A DNA stretch of 64,000 nt from Streptomyces cyaneofuscatus (GCF_000718135.1 NZ_JOEM01000001.1:248001-312000), one strand, 5' to 3'. Counted from the first letter of the stretch, positions 35,111-45,807 are shown. Notes: a model not told the origin generated them from the letters alone. Numbers and translations are program-made.

Positions 35111-37711
35111 TCAGTACATGCTCAGCAGTTGCTCCACGGAGAGTTCGGCGGCCGGGGCCCCGGTCGGCAGGGCCAGTTCGAACCAGACGGTCTTGCCGCG
35201 CGGGGTGCGGCGCGAGCCCCAGGCCGCGCTGAGCAGGCCGACCAGTTGCAGCCCGCGCCCGCCCTCGTCGGTGTCGCGGGCCCGGCGGCGGCGCGGCTGG
35301 ACGAGTCCGGCGTCCCACACCTCGCAGACCAGGGTGCGGTCGCGCAGCAGCCGCAGCCGGATCTCGCCCTCGCCGTAGCGCAGGGCGTTGGTGACCAGCT
35401 CGCTGACGAGGAGTTCGGTGGTGTCGACCAGGTCGTCGAGGTCCCAGGCCATGAGCTGGGAGCGGGCCAGTTCGCGGGCGCGGCCCACCGAGCGGGGTTC
35501 GCGCGGCAGCGTCCAGTCCCCGACCGCCTCCCCGGGCAGCCCTTGGATACGGGCCATCAGCAGGGCGATGTCGTCCTCGCCGTGCCGGGTGTCGAGCGTG
35601 GAGAGGACGAAGTCGCAGGCGTCCTCCAGCGGCATCTGCGGTCCGGTCAGCACGGCGCGCAGGGCGTCCAGGCCCTCGTCGAGCGGCTGGTCGCGGGATT
35701 CCACGAGCCCGTCGGTGTAGAGGGTGAGCAGGGCGTTCTCGGCGAGCTCCACCTCCACCTCCTCGAACGGTTCGCCGCCGACGCCGAGCGGCATCCCCGG
35801 CGGTACGTCGATGAGCCGGGCGGGCCGGCCGGGCTCGACGACGGCCGGGGGGAGGTGCCCGGCGTTGGCGAACGTACAGCGTCGGGTGACCGGGTCGTAG
35901 ACCGCGTACACACAGGTGGCGAGGTACACCTCGGAGAGGTCGGCCTCCCGCGACTTCTGCGCGGCGCGGGAGGGCCACTGGGCTCCCCCGCTGCCGCCGA
36001 GCCCCTCGCTGCGCTCGCCGCCGCCCGGGGAGCCGAGGCCGCGTGCGACCTCGTCCAGGGCGGAGAGCACCTCGGCGGGCTCCAGGTCGAGGAGGGCCAG
36101 CGTCCTGACGGCGGTGCGGAGTTCGCCCATGGCGACGGCGGCCCGCAGGCCCCGGCCCATGACGTCGCCGACGACCAGGGCGGTGCGGTGGCCCGGCAGC
36201 TCGATGACGTCGAACCAGTCGCCGCCGACCTCGGTGGCGGTGTTGCCGGGGAGGTAGCGGCAGGCGATGTCGAGCCCGGCGGCCTCGGGGTCGCCGGGGG
36301 GCAGCAGGCTGCGCTGGAGGATCAGGGCGCGTTCGTGCTCGCGGCGGTAGAGGCGGGCGTTGTCGATACAGACGGCGGCGCGGGCGGCCAGCTCCGTGGC
36401 GAGGACCCGGTCCCGCTCCCCGAAGGGCTCGCTCCCCTTCGTACGGGAGAACTGGACGAGGCCGACGACGGTGTCGTGGGCGACCATCGGCACGGCGAGC
36501 GTCGACTGCACGAACCCCATGTCGTCGCCGGGCACCGCCTCGACGTGGCCCGAGCGCAGGGCGATCGCGCAGGGCGAGCCGAACGGGAAGCGGTGGACGG
36601 AGCCGAGCGGGGGCGGCAGGTCGTCGGGGCCCGGTGCGCCGCTGCCCGCCACGGCGGTCGGCAGGGCGTCGGCGACGGCGCTGGCGTGGGCGACCCGGCG
36701 CAGCTCCGCCGAACCGCCGGCGGACTCGCGGTGGGCGGGCGCCCAGGAGCCGGGCGCGGCCTCCTCGCCGGTGAGGAGGCCCTGGTAGAGGTCGACGGTG
36801 GCCAGGTCGCAGAAGCCCGGGACGGCCACGTCGAGGAGTTCGCGGGCGGTGGTCTCCAGGTCGAGGGAGTTGCCGATGCGGGCGCTGGCCTCGTTGAGGA
36901 GGGCCAGGTTGCGGCGGGCGCTGGCGGCCTCGCGGGCGGCGATGTGGCGGCGGGTGACGTCGGTGGCGAGGCCCGCGACGCCGACGGGGCGGCCGGCTCC
37001 GCTGTGCACCCGGTAGAGGTTCATGGACCAGTGGCGGCGGCCGGTCCCGCCGGGGGTGGGGCCGACCAGCTGGAGGTCGGTGACGGACTCGCCGGTCTCC
37101 AGGACGCGTTTGAGCGTGGCGGCCAGCCGGTCGGCCTCCGGGCCGGGGAGGTAGTCGTCGACCGTGCGGCCCCGGTGGTCGTCGGCGGCGCCGCCGAAGA
37201 CGGTGGCGAAACGCTGGTTGGCGCGGACGACGGTGAAGTCCGTACCGAACAGCACGAAGCCGAAGGGAGATTGGCCGAATATGGCCTGCGAGGCGGCGAG
37301 GTCCGTCTCGATCCTCCGCAACGCCCGGACGTCCACGACGATGCAGAGTGCGGCCCGCTCACCGTCCGCCGTCTCACTGGGCATCACATAGACCTCGGCG
37401 AGCCCGTGCGCCCCGCCCTCGCCCGGCATCCGGAACGGGACGAGGCCCGTCCACTCCTTGCCGTCGAGGATCTCGCCGACTCTCCGGTGGCCGTCCGAGC
37501 GCAGCTCGGCGGGCATGAAGGCCTCGACCGGGTCACGGCCTATCGCCTCGTCGGCGGCCATGCCGAAGAGGCCGGCGGCCCGGCGGCTCCACTGCTCGAT
37601 CAGACCGTCGGCCCCGATCGAGAAGGAGGCGACCCTGATGTAGTCGTAGATCGAGCCGGGCGGACTGCTCTGCCACACGACGTCGCCCGTTGTCCCAGGT
37701 ATTTCGCTCAC
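35111..37711 (-). CDS. PAS-GAF-PP2C-HATPase multidomain serine phosphatase
   Basis: Multi-domain signalling protein of 866 residues: PAS-like domains at about 20-250, a GAF domain at about 275-440, a SpoIIE-type PP2C phosphatase at about 465-690 (EVGGDWFDVIEL, VGDVMGRGLRAAVAM, LTLYTDGLVESR) and a C-terminal HATPase anti-sigma kinase-like domain at about 735-850 (LVSELVTNALRYGEG, DEGGRGLQLV). It would both sense signals and switch a sigma-factor regulator by kinase and phosphatase activity. A separate HATPase gene lies just upstream at 37872. Confidence 0.93.
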   Translation of the reverse strand: MSEIPGTTGDVVWQSSPPGSIYDYIRVASFSIGADGLIEQWSRRAAGLFGMAADEAIGRDPVEAFMPAELRSDGHRRVGEILDGKEWTGLVPFRMPGEGGAHGLAEVYVMPSETADGERAALCIVVDVRALRRIETDLAASQAIFGQSPFGFVLFGTDFTVVRANQRFATVFGGAADDHRGRTVDDYLPGPEADRLAATLKRVLETGESVTDLQLVGPTPGGTGRRHWSMNLYRVHSGAGRPVGVAGLATDVTRRHIAAREAASARRNLALLNEASARIGNSLDLETTARELLDVAVPGFCDLATVDLYQGLLTGEEAAPGSWAPAHRESAGGSAELRRVAHASAVADALPTAVAGSGAPGPDDLPPPLGSVHRFPFGSPCAIALRSGHVEAVPGDDMGFVQSTLAVPMVAHDTVVGLVQFSRTKGSEPFGERDRVLATELAARAAVCIDNARLYRREHERALILQRSLLPPGDPEAAGLDIACRYLPGNTATEVGGDWFDVIELPGHRTALVVGDVMGRGLRAAVAMGELRTAVRTLALLDLEPAEVLSALDEVARGLGSPGGGERSEGLGGSGGAQWPSRAAQKSREADLSEVYLATCVYAVYDPVTRRCTFANAGHLPPAVVEPGRPARLIDVPPGMPLGVGGEPFEEVEVELAENALLTLYTDGLVESRDQPLDEGLDALRAVLTGPQMPLEDACDFVLSTLDTRHGEDDIALLMARIQGLPGEAVGDWTLPREPRSVGRARELARSQLMAWDLDDLVDTTELLVSELVTNALRYGEGEIRLRLLRDRTLVCEVWDAGLVQPRRRRARDTDEGGRGLQLVGLLSAAWGSRRTPRGKTVWFELALPTGAPAAELSVEQLLSMY

Positions 37712-37871
37712 GCGACCGTCCCCTCCAGCTCACACACCGGACCGGTCCTGCCCGCAGTATTCAGCACTACGGCCCCGACCGACACGGCGTTCACGATCAC
37801 AGCAAGGTCTCAGTCCCTTTCAGCCAGGTCTTGCCCGACCTCTGGTGATCGCTGTGCGTCCCTCCCCACTC

Positions 37872-38360
37872 CTAACCAGGGAGAGCGAGCTCGAACCACA
37901 CCGTCTTGCCGCTTTTTCCGCGGCGAGTCCCCCAGCGGCGTGCGGAACAAGCCACGAGCTGCAGTCCGCGGCCGCCCTCGTCGTCGGGTCCCGCACTGCG
38001 TTCGGTGGGTGGATCCGGAAGCGGATCGGAGACTTCCACCAGGAGTCCCGGGGTGGCGGGAGGGCGGTCGGTGTCGAGCCGGAGGTCGGTGGAGAAGTCT
38101 CCGGTCAGCTCGCCGGACCCGTTGCTCCCGGCGTCCGGGTGCGAGCGTTCCAGCCGTACGCCGATGGGGCCGGAGGCGTACCGGAGGGAGTTGGTGACCA
38201 GCTCGCTGACCAGCAGAACGGTCAGGTCGCCGACCGCCACGTCCAGGCCCCAGCAGTCCAGGGCGTCGCGGACGGCGTGCCGGGCGCTGCGCACGGAACC
38301 CGGTTCGGCCGGGAAGCTCCACTCGGCACAGTCGCCTTCGGTATCGATCACGCCGATCAC
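37872..38360 (-). CDS. ATP-binding anti-sigma-type kinase (HATPase_c, RsbW-like)
   Basis: A 162-residue stand-alone HATPase domain of the RsbW/SpoIIAB type that is abundant in Streptomyces. N-box and G-boxes: LLVSELVTNSLRYASGPIG, then DEGGRGLQLVACSARRWG, and the C-terminal GKTVWFEL. GTG 38360 is the first usable start. It lies 160 bases upstream of the multidomain phosphatase, whose own C-terminus is a close relative of this protein, so the two may act on the same partner. Confidence 0.9.
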   Translation of the reverse strand: MIGVIDTEGDCAEWSFPAEPGSVRSARHAVRDALDCWGLDVAVGDLTVLLVSELVTNSLRYASGPIGVRLERSHPDAGSNGSGELTGDFSTDLRLDTDRPPATPGLLVEVSDPLPDPPTERSAGPDDEGGRGLQLVACSARRWGTRRGKSGKTVWFELALPG

Positions 38361-38500
38361 TTCCCAGGGCCGGCCACGGGCTCACCCCACAGGTAAATGG
38401 GGACTAAACAGCCCATACCCACCATTTATCGCTTACTACCGCAGACCCCTGGGTTTGGTGCAGACGGCCGTACCGGCTCAGCCCGTCCCGGCACCGCGGA

Positions 38501-38902
38501 TCAGCGCAGCTCGCCCGCCGCCGCGAGGTCGTCGAAGAGGAGCTGGTCGACCGGCGGCACGAGGGGGCGGTCGGCGTAGGAGAACCACGCCACCTCCTCG
38601 ATCTCGCTGCTCGCGGCCAGGGTCCCCCGGTAGTCGGCGTAGTAGCAGCTCATCGTGACGAGGGGGGCGCCCGGACCGTCATGGGCGTGCGCCTCGTACG
38701 TACCGGCGTGGACGACGGTCTCCGGGATCAGGCCGACCGTCAGCTCCTCCTCGATCTCCCGCAGGAGGGTCTCCAGGTCGGTCTCGGCGCCTTCGCGCTT
38801 GCCGCCCGGGATGTAGAAGACGTCCTTGCCCTTGGGGCGGGCACAGAGGATCCTGCCGCCCTCGATCCGCACCCATGCCACCGTGTCGATCAGCACCGAC
38901 AT
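38501..38902 (-). CDS. Nudix hydrolase
   Basis: A 133-residue Nudix protein, hydrolysing a nucleoside diphosphate linked to another group. The Nudix box is GGKREGAETDLETLLREIEE then ELTVG (about 35-59); the glycine normally found near its end is replaced by threonine, while the metal-binding REIEEE core is intact. ATG 38902 with GGAG upstream is preferred over GTG 38905. Substrate not predictable. Confidence 0.92.
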   Translation of the reverse strand: MSVLIDTVAWVRIEGGRILCARPKGKDVFYIPGGKREGAETDLETLLREIEEELTVGLIPETVVHAGTYEAHAHDGPGAPLVTMSCYYADYRGTLAASSEIEEVAWFSYADRPLVPPVDQLLFDDLAAAGELR

Positions 38903-39016
38903 CACCGCTCCGCCCTCGCTCGCCGCGTCCGGGACGCTCTACCGGACGGGCGGGACCCTACCGCCTGCGCGGCAGGGTCCCGGAACCCGGCGGGGGTGCT
39001 TCAGAACCCCAGGCCC

Positions 39017-39202
39017 TCAGGGCCGGCCGCCGCCCTGACCGACGCGCTCCACCCGGTAGACCTGGCGGTGCTTGCGGTCGTCGAGGCCGTCGGCGACCTT
39101 CTGCGCCTCGGCCTGTGTGGCGTATCTGCCGATCCGGTAGCGGTTGCCGCTGTCGTCCTGCCGTATCACCAGCCACGGGAGCACGGCACCGCTGTCGCTC
39201 AT
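39017..39202 (-). CDS. Small SPOR-domain-like protein
   Basis: A 61-residue protein common in Streptomyces, with the pattern LPWLVIRQDDSGNRYRIGRY followed by ATQAEAQKVADGLDDR, like a minimal SPOR domain (a peptidoglycan-binding fold) with no signal or membrane part. ATG 39202 is chosen because it gives the usual MSDSGA start and GGGGGAG lies seven bases before; ATG 39220 is a possible alternative. A perfect 14-base palindrome lies about 135 bases upstream. Confidence 0.8.
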   Translation of the reverse strand: MSDSGAVLPWLVIRQDDSGNRYRIGRYATQAEAQKVADGLDDRKHRQVYRVERVGQGGGRP

Positions 39203-39336
39203 CGTGTCGCTCCCCCGCATGTCGCCCCTCTTTCCGCCAGCGTGCACGACACCGGCGTGCACGTCTCTAAGGATCCCCAGGAAACCGCAGTGCGCATATG
39301 CCCGAGCGTACGCCTGACCTTCACTCAGCGCAGGCG

Positions 39337-39350
39337 TCTTTGTACAAAGA
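39337..39350. promoter_or_regulatory. Perfect 14-base palindrome
   Basis: tctttgtacaaaga is a perfect palindrome in the AT-poor promoter region of the SPOR-like gene. It looks like a regulator site; I cannot assign the protein. Confidence 0.45.
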
Positions 39351-39370
39351 GATACACATCCGGCCATGAC

Positions 39371-39403
39371 GAAGGGGGCGCATCCGCTGGATGCGCCCCC
39401 TTC
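39371..39403 (-). terminator. Terminator of the GntR gene
   Basis: A 15-bp perfect stem (gaagggggcgcatcc and complement) with a 3-base loop, 56 bases past the stop of the leftward GntR gene. Confidence 0.85.
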
Positions 39404-39458
39404 CCGCCCCCATCGCCCCTGCTCGCGAAGGAGCGGCGGGGCCCGACGGGGCGTCAAC

Positions 39459-40211
39459 TCATCTGACCGGCAAGTGATAAGCGATCCGGTAGCGGTCGGC
39501 GGGCACCACCACGTCGGCGGTCTCCACCGCGCGCCCCGAGGCGTAGTACGTACGCCCGATCACGATGACCACATGGCCCGGCACCCCGCCGAGCGCCAGA
39601 AGCTCCTCCGCGAGACCCGGGCGTGCGCCGACCTCCTCGGCCACGTTGTCCACGACGATGTCGATCGCCGCCATCCGGTCGACCACCCCGCAGCCGCCCA
39701 GCGGACCCTCCTCGGGGAGCATCACCGGCGTACGCCCGGTGACAGAGAGGGGCTCCCAGGAGGTGGAGAGCATGATCGGTTCGCCCGCCTCGCGGAACAC
39801 GTAATGCGTCCGCATGACCCGGTCGCCCGGCTCGATGCCGAGCCGCTCGGCGACCTCGGCACTGGCCCCCTCCTGCTCGCTGCGGGACTCCCAGGTCCCG
39901 CGCACCCCGTCGGCGGTCTGCTCCTGGCGGAAGGGGCTGGCGCCCTTCTCCGGCCGATACCCGGAGCGGGCGATCATGCGGGGGACGGGGCGCTCGCGCA
40001 CATACGTGCCGGAGCCGGAGCGGCCCTCGACCAGCCCCTCGGCCATCAGGACCTTGCGCGCCTCCAGGGCGACGGTGTCCGAGACCCCGTACTCCTCCCG
40101 GATGCGGGCCTGCGACGGCAGGCGGGTATGGGGCGGCAGCGCGCCGTTCACGATCTTCTCCCGCAGATCGCTCGCCACGCGCAGATAGGCGGGCTGCTCA
40201 CCGAAAGTCAC
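39459..40211 (-). CDS. GntR-family regulator with UTRA domain (HutC/DasR type)
   Basis: Regulator of 250 residues. The N-terminal winged helix at about 8-75 (LREKIVNGALPPHTRLPSQARI, REEYGVSDTVALEARKVL) is followed by a UTRA effector domain at about 95-240 with RVMRTHYVFREAGEPIMLSTS. GTG 40211 has GGGAG at a good distance and gives the normal N-terminus. An imperfect inverted repeat directly before the start suggests autoregulation. It is divergent from the chitinase, but the site in front of the chitinase is of the DasR type, so control of that gene by this protein is not shown. Confidence 0.93.
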   Translation of the reverse strand: MTFGEQPAYLRVASDLREKIVNGALPPHTRLPSQARIREEYGVSDTVALEARKVLMAEGLVEGRSGSGTYVRERPVPRMIARSGYRPEKGASPFRQEQTADGVRGTWESRSEQEGASAEVAERLGIEPGDRVMRTHYVFREAGEPIMLSTSWEPLSVTGRTPVMLPEEGPLGGCGVVDRMAAIDIVVDNVAEEVGARPGLAEELLALGGVPGHVVIVIGRTYYASGRAVETADVVVPADRYRIAYHLPVR

Positions 40212-40226
40212 AGGCCACTCCCAACA

Positions 40227-40255
40227 GGTTGACAGTCTGCAACAGCCTGACAACC
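40227..40255. promoter_or_regulatory. Inverted repeat before the GntR gene
   Basis: ggttgacag and ctgacaacc, 9-base arms with one mismatch and an 11-base spacer, centred about 30 bases before the GntR start. A candidate autoregulatory operator. Confidence 0.45.
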
Positions 40256-40451
40256 GTGGGTTGTACACCGCAAGCATGGGCCAGAGTTTCACTCAATGTG
40301 ATGACAGTGCGACGGATCATGCATGGATCGACCTCCGGCACCAGAGCGCTTCCCGGACATTCCCCCGGACCGGAGCCGCCTCGAATCTGCCCCGGATCCC
40401 GGGGATCGACACCACGGCCGGGAGCCGCAACTCCCCACCCCTTGACCGTTT

Positions 40452-40465
40452 TTGGTCCAGACCAA
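40452..40465. promoter_or_regulatory. DasR responsive element (dre) upstream of the chitinase
   Basis: ttggtccagaccaa matches the DasR consensus (tggtctagacca) with one central change and is symmetric outside the two middle bases. It lies 75 bases before the chitinase ATG, the usual place for DasR sites in chitinase promoters, so expression should follow glucosamine-6-phosphate levels. Confidence 0.85.
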
Positions 40466-40540
40466 TACCTTCCTGTGCACAGCACGGCTCCGCAGCTCCG
40501 CATGTCCCTCCCCACCGGATCACGCACAGGAACGAGCCTC

Positions 40541-41953
40541 ATGCCCCGAAGAAACCTGTCCCGACTGACCATCGCGGGCGTCACCTTCGCCCTGCTGGCG
40601 AGTGCCGCCCCGGCCGCCGTGGCCGGCCCGGACCGCGGCCAGAGCAGCGGCGGCGACCGCTCCAAGGGCCACCACCGGCCCGCGTACAAGAACATCGGCT
40701 ACTTCACCCAGTGGGGCGTCTACGGGCGCGACTTCCAGGTCGCCGACCTGCAGACCAGCGGGTCCGCGGCCAAGCTGACCCACATCAACTACGCCTTCGG
40801 CAACGTCAGCGCCGAGGGCAAGTGCTTCACCGGCAACATCGCCGGCCAGGCCGACGCCTGGGCGGACTACGCCCGCCCGCTCGACGCGGCGAACTCGGTG
40901 GACGGCGTCGCCGACACCGACACCCAGCCGCTCGCGGGCAACTTCAACCAGCTCCGCAAGCTGAAGGCCAAGAACCCCGGCCTCAAGGTCATGATCTCGC
41001 TCGGCGGCTGGAGCTGGTCCACCCACTTCTCCGACTCGGTGCGCACGGCGGCCTCCCGCAAGGCGCTCGTCGCCTCCTGCATCGACCTCTACATCAAGGG
41101 CAACCTGCCCCAGGACGGAGTGCGCGGCGGCCAGGGCGCGGCGGCCGGCGTCTTCGACGGCATCGACGTCGACTGGGAGTGGCCCGGCTCGGCGGCCAAC
41201 GAGGGCACGGTCTTCCGCCCGGAGGACAAGAAGAACTTCACCGCCCTGATCAGCGAGTTCCGCACCCAGCTCGACGCGTACGCGAAGAGCCGGGCGAAGG
41301 CGAAGGCGGCCAAGTCCGCGCAGGGCAAGGGCCACGGGCACCACAAGCCGAAGCCCAAGCACTACGACCTGTCGGCCTACGTCCCGGCCAACCCGAAGGC
41401 GATCGACGCGGGCTTCGACGTGAAGCGCCTCATGAAGGACTTCGACTTCGTCAACCTTCAGGGCTACGACTACCACGTGTCGGGCGAGAAGAAGACGGCC
41501 CAGCAGTCGGCGCTCTACGCGAAGAACGACTTCAGCGTGGACCAGACGGTCCGGGACTGGATCAAGCGCGGCGCCCCCAAGCACAAGCTCGTGGTCGGCA
41601 TGCCGACGTACGGCCAGGGGTGGACGGGAGTGAGCGGCGGCGGCAAGGGCCTCGGCCAGCCGGCCACCGGCCCGGCGCCGGCGACCTGGGCGAACGGCTA
41701 CGAGGACTACAAGGTCCTCAAGAAGCTGGCCGCCTCCGGCACGTTCAAGGTCCACCGCGACACGAAGAACGGCCACGCCTGGCTCTTCGACGGCACCACG
41801 CTGTGGACGTACGACGACCCGCAGGTGCTGCGCGCCAAGACCTCGTACATCCGGGACAAGGGCCTGGGCGGCGCGATGTTCTGGTCGCTGGACGGGGACA
41901 CGGACGACGGTGAGCTGGTGACCACCGTGGACCGCGGCCTCAACCGCCGCTAG
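40541..41953 (+). CDS. Secreted GH18 chitinase
   Basis: Exported endochitinase of 470 residues. ATG 40541 gives a Sec signal ending near AVA. A single GH18 catalytic domain follows with no carbohydrate-binding or FnIII module. Conserved parts: KLTHINYAFGNV, the SLGGWSWS strand, and the catalytic DGIDVDWEWPG with acid E213. A Lys/His-rich insertion (GKGHGHHKPKPKHYDL) lies near residues 265-282, within the usual GH18 insertion region. The dre site upstream ties it to DasR. A strong terminator follows. Confidence 0.96.
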   Translation: MPRRNLSRLTIAGVTFALLASAAPAAVAGPDRGQSSGGDRSKGHHRPAYKNIGYFTQWGVYGRDFQVADLQTSGSAAKLTHINYAFGNVSAEGKCFTGNIAGQADAWADYARPLDAANSVDGVADTDTQPLAGNFNQLRKLKAKNPGLKVMISLGGWSWSTHFSDSVRTAASRKALVASCIDLYIKGNLPQDGVRGGQGAAAGVFDGIDVDWEWPGSAANEGTVFRPEDKKNFTALISEFRTQLDAYAKSRAKAKAAKSAQGKGHGHHKPKPKHYDLSAYVPANPKAIDAGFDVKRLMKDFDFVNLQGYDYHVSGEKKTAQQSALYAKNDFSVDQTVRDWIKRGAPKHKLVVGMPTYGQGWTGVSGGGKGLGQPATGPAPATWANGYEDYKVLKKLAASGTFKVHRDTKNGHAWLFDGTTLWTYDDPQVLRAKTSYIRDKGLGGAMFWSLDGDTDDGELVTTVDRGLNRR

Positions 41954-41960
41954 ACACGGA

Positions 41961-41999
41961 GAGGTCGGGGCGGTCGCTGTCCGCGACCGCCCCGACCTC
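41961..41999. terminator. Bidirectional terminator, chitinase / protease
   Basis: A 17-bp perfect stem (gaggtcggggcggtcgc and complement) with loop tgtcc, seven bases after the chitinase stop and 31 bases before the end of the converging protease gene. Confidence 0.9.
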
Positions 42000-42030
42000 A
42001 TGTCATCGGCTCAGTACCGCCGCGCGGGGA

Positions 42031-43629
<1,599 letters not shown>

Positions 43630-43867
43630 GTGAGGGGTCCTCCTCATAGGCGGTGCGCTGGTGGGGGGTGGTGCCGGAGCCGCGCGAGACTCCCGGCAGG
43701 GGCATGACAAATCAACCGTCCGAACGCCCCGTTTTCTGCGTCGTCCGTGACCGGCATGCCCTGCTGCCAGCGAAAGATTGACCGATCCATGGCAAACCCA
43801 CAAGGGTGCCTTGAGCCACGCCATACGCACGCCATTCACCTGCCATATGCCTGACATCCTGGCGACC

Positions 43868-44974
43868 ATGACCACCTATCACTGCCCCCAGGACGGAACC
43901 CGGTCCCCCATTTCCGCCCTGACCTGGTGCTGTCCGGTCTGCCGGGGCCCGTGGGACCTGGACTTCCGAGCCGCGCCCGGGCTCACCCCGCATGTGCTTC
44001 CCGGACGTGCCAATTCACTCTGGCGTTACGAAGAGATCTTGCCGCTCACCGCCCCCGAGGTCTCCCTCGGCGAGGGCCGCACCCCGCTCGTCCCGCTCAC
44101 GGACACCGTCTCGGCCAAACTCGACTACCTGATGCCGACGCTCTCCTTCAAGGACCGGGGCGCGGTGATGCTCGCGGAGCTGGCCCGGCGGCTGGCCCCG
44201 GACCGGGTGGTGGCCGACAGCAGCGGCAACGCGGGCACGTCGATCGCCGCGTACTGCGCGCGGGCGGCACTGCCCTGCACGGTGTACGTCCCCGAGGGCA
44301 CATCGCCCAAGAAGACCGAGCAGATCCGGGCCCACGGGGCGGTGTTGGTGGCCGTCCCCGGCGGCCGGGAGGCGACAGCCCTGGCGGCCCGCGCGGCGGC
44401 GGACGAACCGGGCGTCTTCTACGCCTCACATGTCTTCAACCCGTACTTCCTGCACGGCACGAAGACGTACGTGTACGAGCTCTGGGAGGACCTGGGCGGC
44501 CGCCTCCCGGACACTCTGGTGGTCCCGGTCGGTAACGGCACGCTGCTCCTGGGCGCGGCCCTGGCGACCGCCGAGCTGCACGCCCTGGGCCTGATCGCGG
44601 ACCGGCCGCGGCTGGTGGCCGTACAGGCGGAGGCGGTGTCGCCGCTGGCGGAGGCGTTCCGGGCGGGGGCGGAGGACCTGCTGCCGGCCGGGTCCGGTGC
44701 CCCCGCCCCGACCCTCGCGGAGGGCATCGCGATCCCGCGTCCGCCGCGCGCCCGGCAGATCCTGGCGGCGGTACGGGGGTCGGGCGGCACGTTCCTGACG
44801 GTGTCGGAGGACGAGATCCGCGACGCCCAGCGGGACCTGGCGGCGCGCGGGTTCTACGTCGAGACGACGGGGGTGGCGTGCTGGGCGGCGGTACGGGACG
44901 GCGCGGCACGCGGGCCGGGGAGCGTGGTGGTGCCGTTGTGCGGGGCGGGGGTGAAGACGGGGATGGCGGGTTAG
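43868..44974 (+). CDS. Threonine-synthase-like PLP enzyme
   Basis: Pyridoxal-phosphate enzyme of fold type II, 368 residues, related to threonine synthase, which makes threonine from O-phosphohomoserine. The Schiff-base lysine is K95 in LSFKDRGAV; the phosphate-binding SSGNAGTSI and PVGNGTLLLG loops are present. The N-terminal CPxDG...CCPVC segment (C6, C21, C22, C25) looks like a small zinc ribbon. Streptomyces usually has a separate biosynthetic threonine synthase, so this may be a paralog with another substrate. It overlaps the converging MerR gene by four bases. Confidence 0.88.
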   Translation: MTTYHCPQDGTRSPISALTWCCPVCRGPWDLDFRAAPGLTPHVLPGRANSLWRYEEILPLTAPEVSLGEGRTPLVPLTDTVSAKLDYLMPTLSFKDRGAVMLAELARRLAPDRVVADSSGNAGTSIAAYCARAALPCTVYVPEGTSPKKTEQIRAHGAVLVAVPGGREATALAARAAADEPGVFYASHVFNPYFLHGTKTYVYELWEDLGGRLPDTLVVPVGNGTLLLGAALATAELHALGLIADRPRLVAVQAEAVSPLAEAFRAGAEDLLPAGSGAPAPTLAEGIAIPRPPRARQILAAVRGSGGTFLTVSEDEIRDAQRDLAARGFYVETTGVACWAAVRDGAARGPGSVVVPLCGAGVKTGMAG

Positions 44975-45735
44975 GGGCTGCCGTCGGGTGTGCTGAGCTC
45001 GGGCGGGTGGGCCTGCGTCTCTTCCCGCTTCCGCAGGTACGCGTCCAGCTCCGCGGCTCCCGTCAGCAGCGCACGGCCGCGGGCGGAGAGCCGGGCCCGC
45101 CAATCGGTGAGGGCGGCCTCCAGGGGCGCGAGGCCGCCGACCGTACGGACCTGGCCGATCAGCGGGGCGATCTGCTCCAGCAGGTAGCCACCGCGCCGGA
45201 GTTGGTGGACCAGCCGGGCGTCCCGCACGTCGGCCTCGCCGTACACGCGGTAGCCGGTCAGCGGATCGCGGCGCGGGCGGACCAGCCCGGCCGCCTCCCA
45301 CTTGCGCAGGGTGGCGGGCCGGATGGAGAGCCGGTCCGCCAGGGGCCCGATGAAGGTGGCGGTGGCGGTGGCGGCGGGGCTTCCGGGCGGCCCGGACTCC
45401 CCCGTCTCCGGCCCCAGATCACGCAGGGCGCTCTCCACCGCCCGCAGGGTCCGCCGGTCTTCAAGGAGCTGGGCGTGGCTCTCGTCGATGAGGAGGAACG
45501 CCTCGTCGGCCGCGCCCCGGTTCACCGCCCGCATGATGCCCGTCGCCGTCCGGTGGCCGTGGCCGGGCAGCAGGGCCAGGAAGGTGGCCAGGGCGCGTGC
45601 GTGGAGCGGGGTGTAGGTGCGGTAGCCGCTCTCCGTGCGCTCGGCGGCCGGGAGGATGCCGGCCTCCTCGTAGTTGCGCACGGCCTGCGTGGACAGACCG
45701 TGCGGGCGGGCCAGATCGACCGGCCGGAGCCGCAT
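44971..45735 (-). CDS. MerR-family regulator with two HTH domains (TioE-like)
   Basis: A 254-residue regulator with two separate MerR-type DNA-binding domains: residues 4-55 (PVDLARPHGLSTQAVRNYEE) and about 130-185 (PLADRLSIRPATLRKWEAAG followed by TGYRVYGEADV). A helical coiled segment follows the second domain. Most MerR proteins have only one such domain, so this may bridge two half-operators in one chain. ATG 45735 gives the expected start. It is divergent from an erythromycin-esterase-type gene, with a dyad between them; drug or redox sensing is inferred from family. Confidence 0.9.
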   Translation of the reverse strand: MRLRPVDLARPHGLSTQAVRNYEEAGILPAAERTESGYRTYTPLHARALATFLALLPGHGHRTATGIMRAVNRGAADEAFLLIDESHAQLLEDRRTLRAVESALRDLGPETGESGPPGSPAATATATFIGPLADRLSIRPATLRKWEAAGLVRPRRDPLTGYRVYGEADVRDARLVHQLRRGGYLLEQIAPLIGQVRTVGGLAPLEAALTDWRARLSARGRALLTGAAELDAYLRKREETQAHPPELSTPDGSP

Positions 45736-45807
45736 ACCGCTTTGAAGGTTTTCTCCCACACCAACCCCTGAATCACGGTGATCGCGCGCAAAAGTCTCCA
45801 CCGAATG

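Larger units (their letters stand above)
40212..40540. other. Divergent control region, GntR / chitinase
   Basis: 329 bases without a gene. It contains the GntR-proximal inverted repeat (40227-40255) and, near the chitinase, a dre-like element (40452-40465). I see no other defined signal. Confidence 0.5.

Noticed and set aside
34049..38197. Plus-strand open frame of 1,382 codons
   Set aside because: It runs antisense to the phosphatase genes and through PspA in another frame. Its composition is Gly/Arg/Ala-rich with no domain; it is a shadow caused by high GC content.
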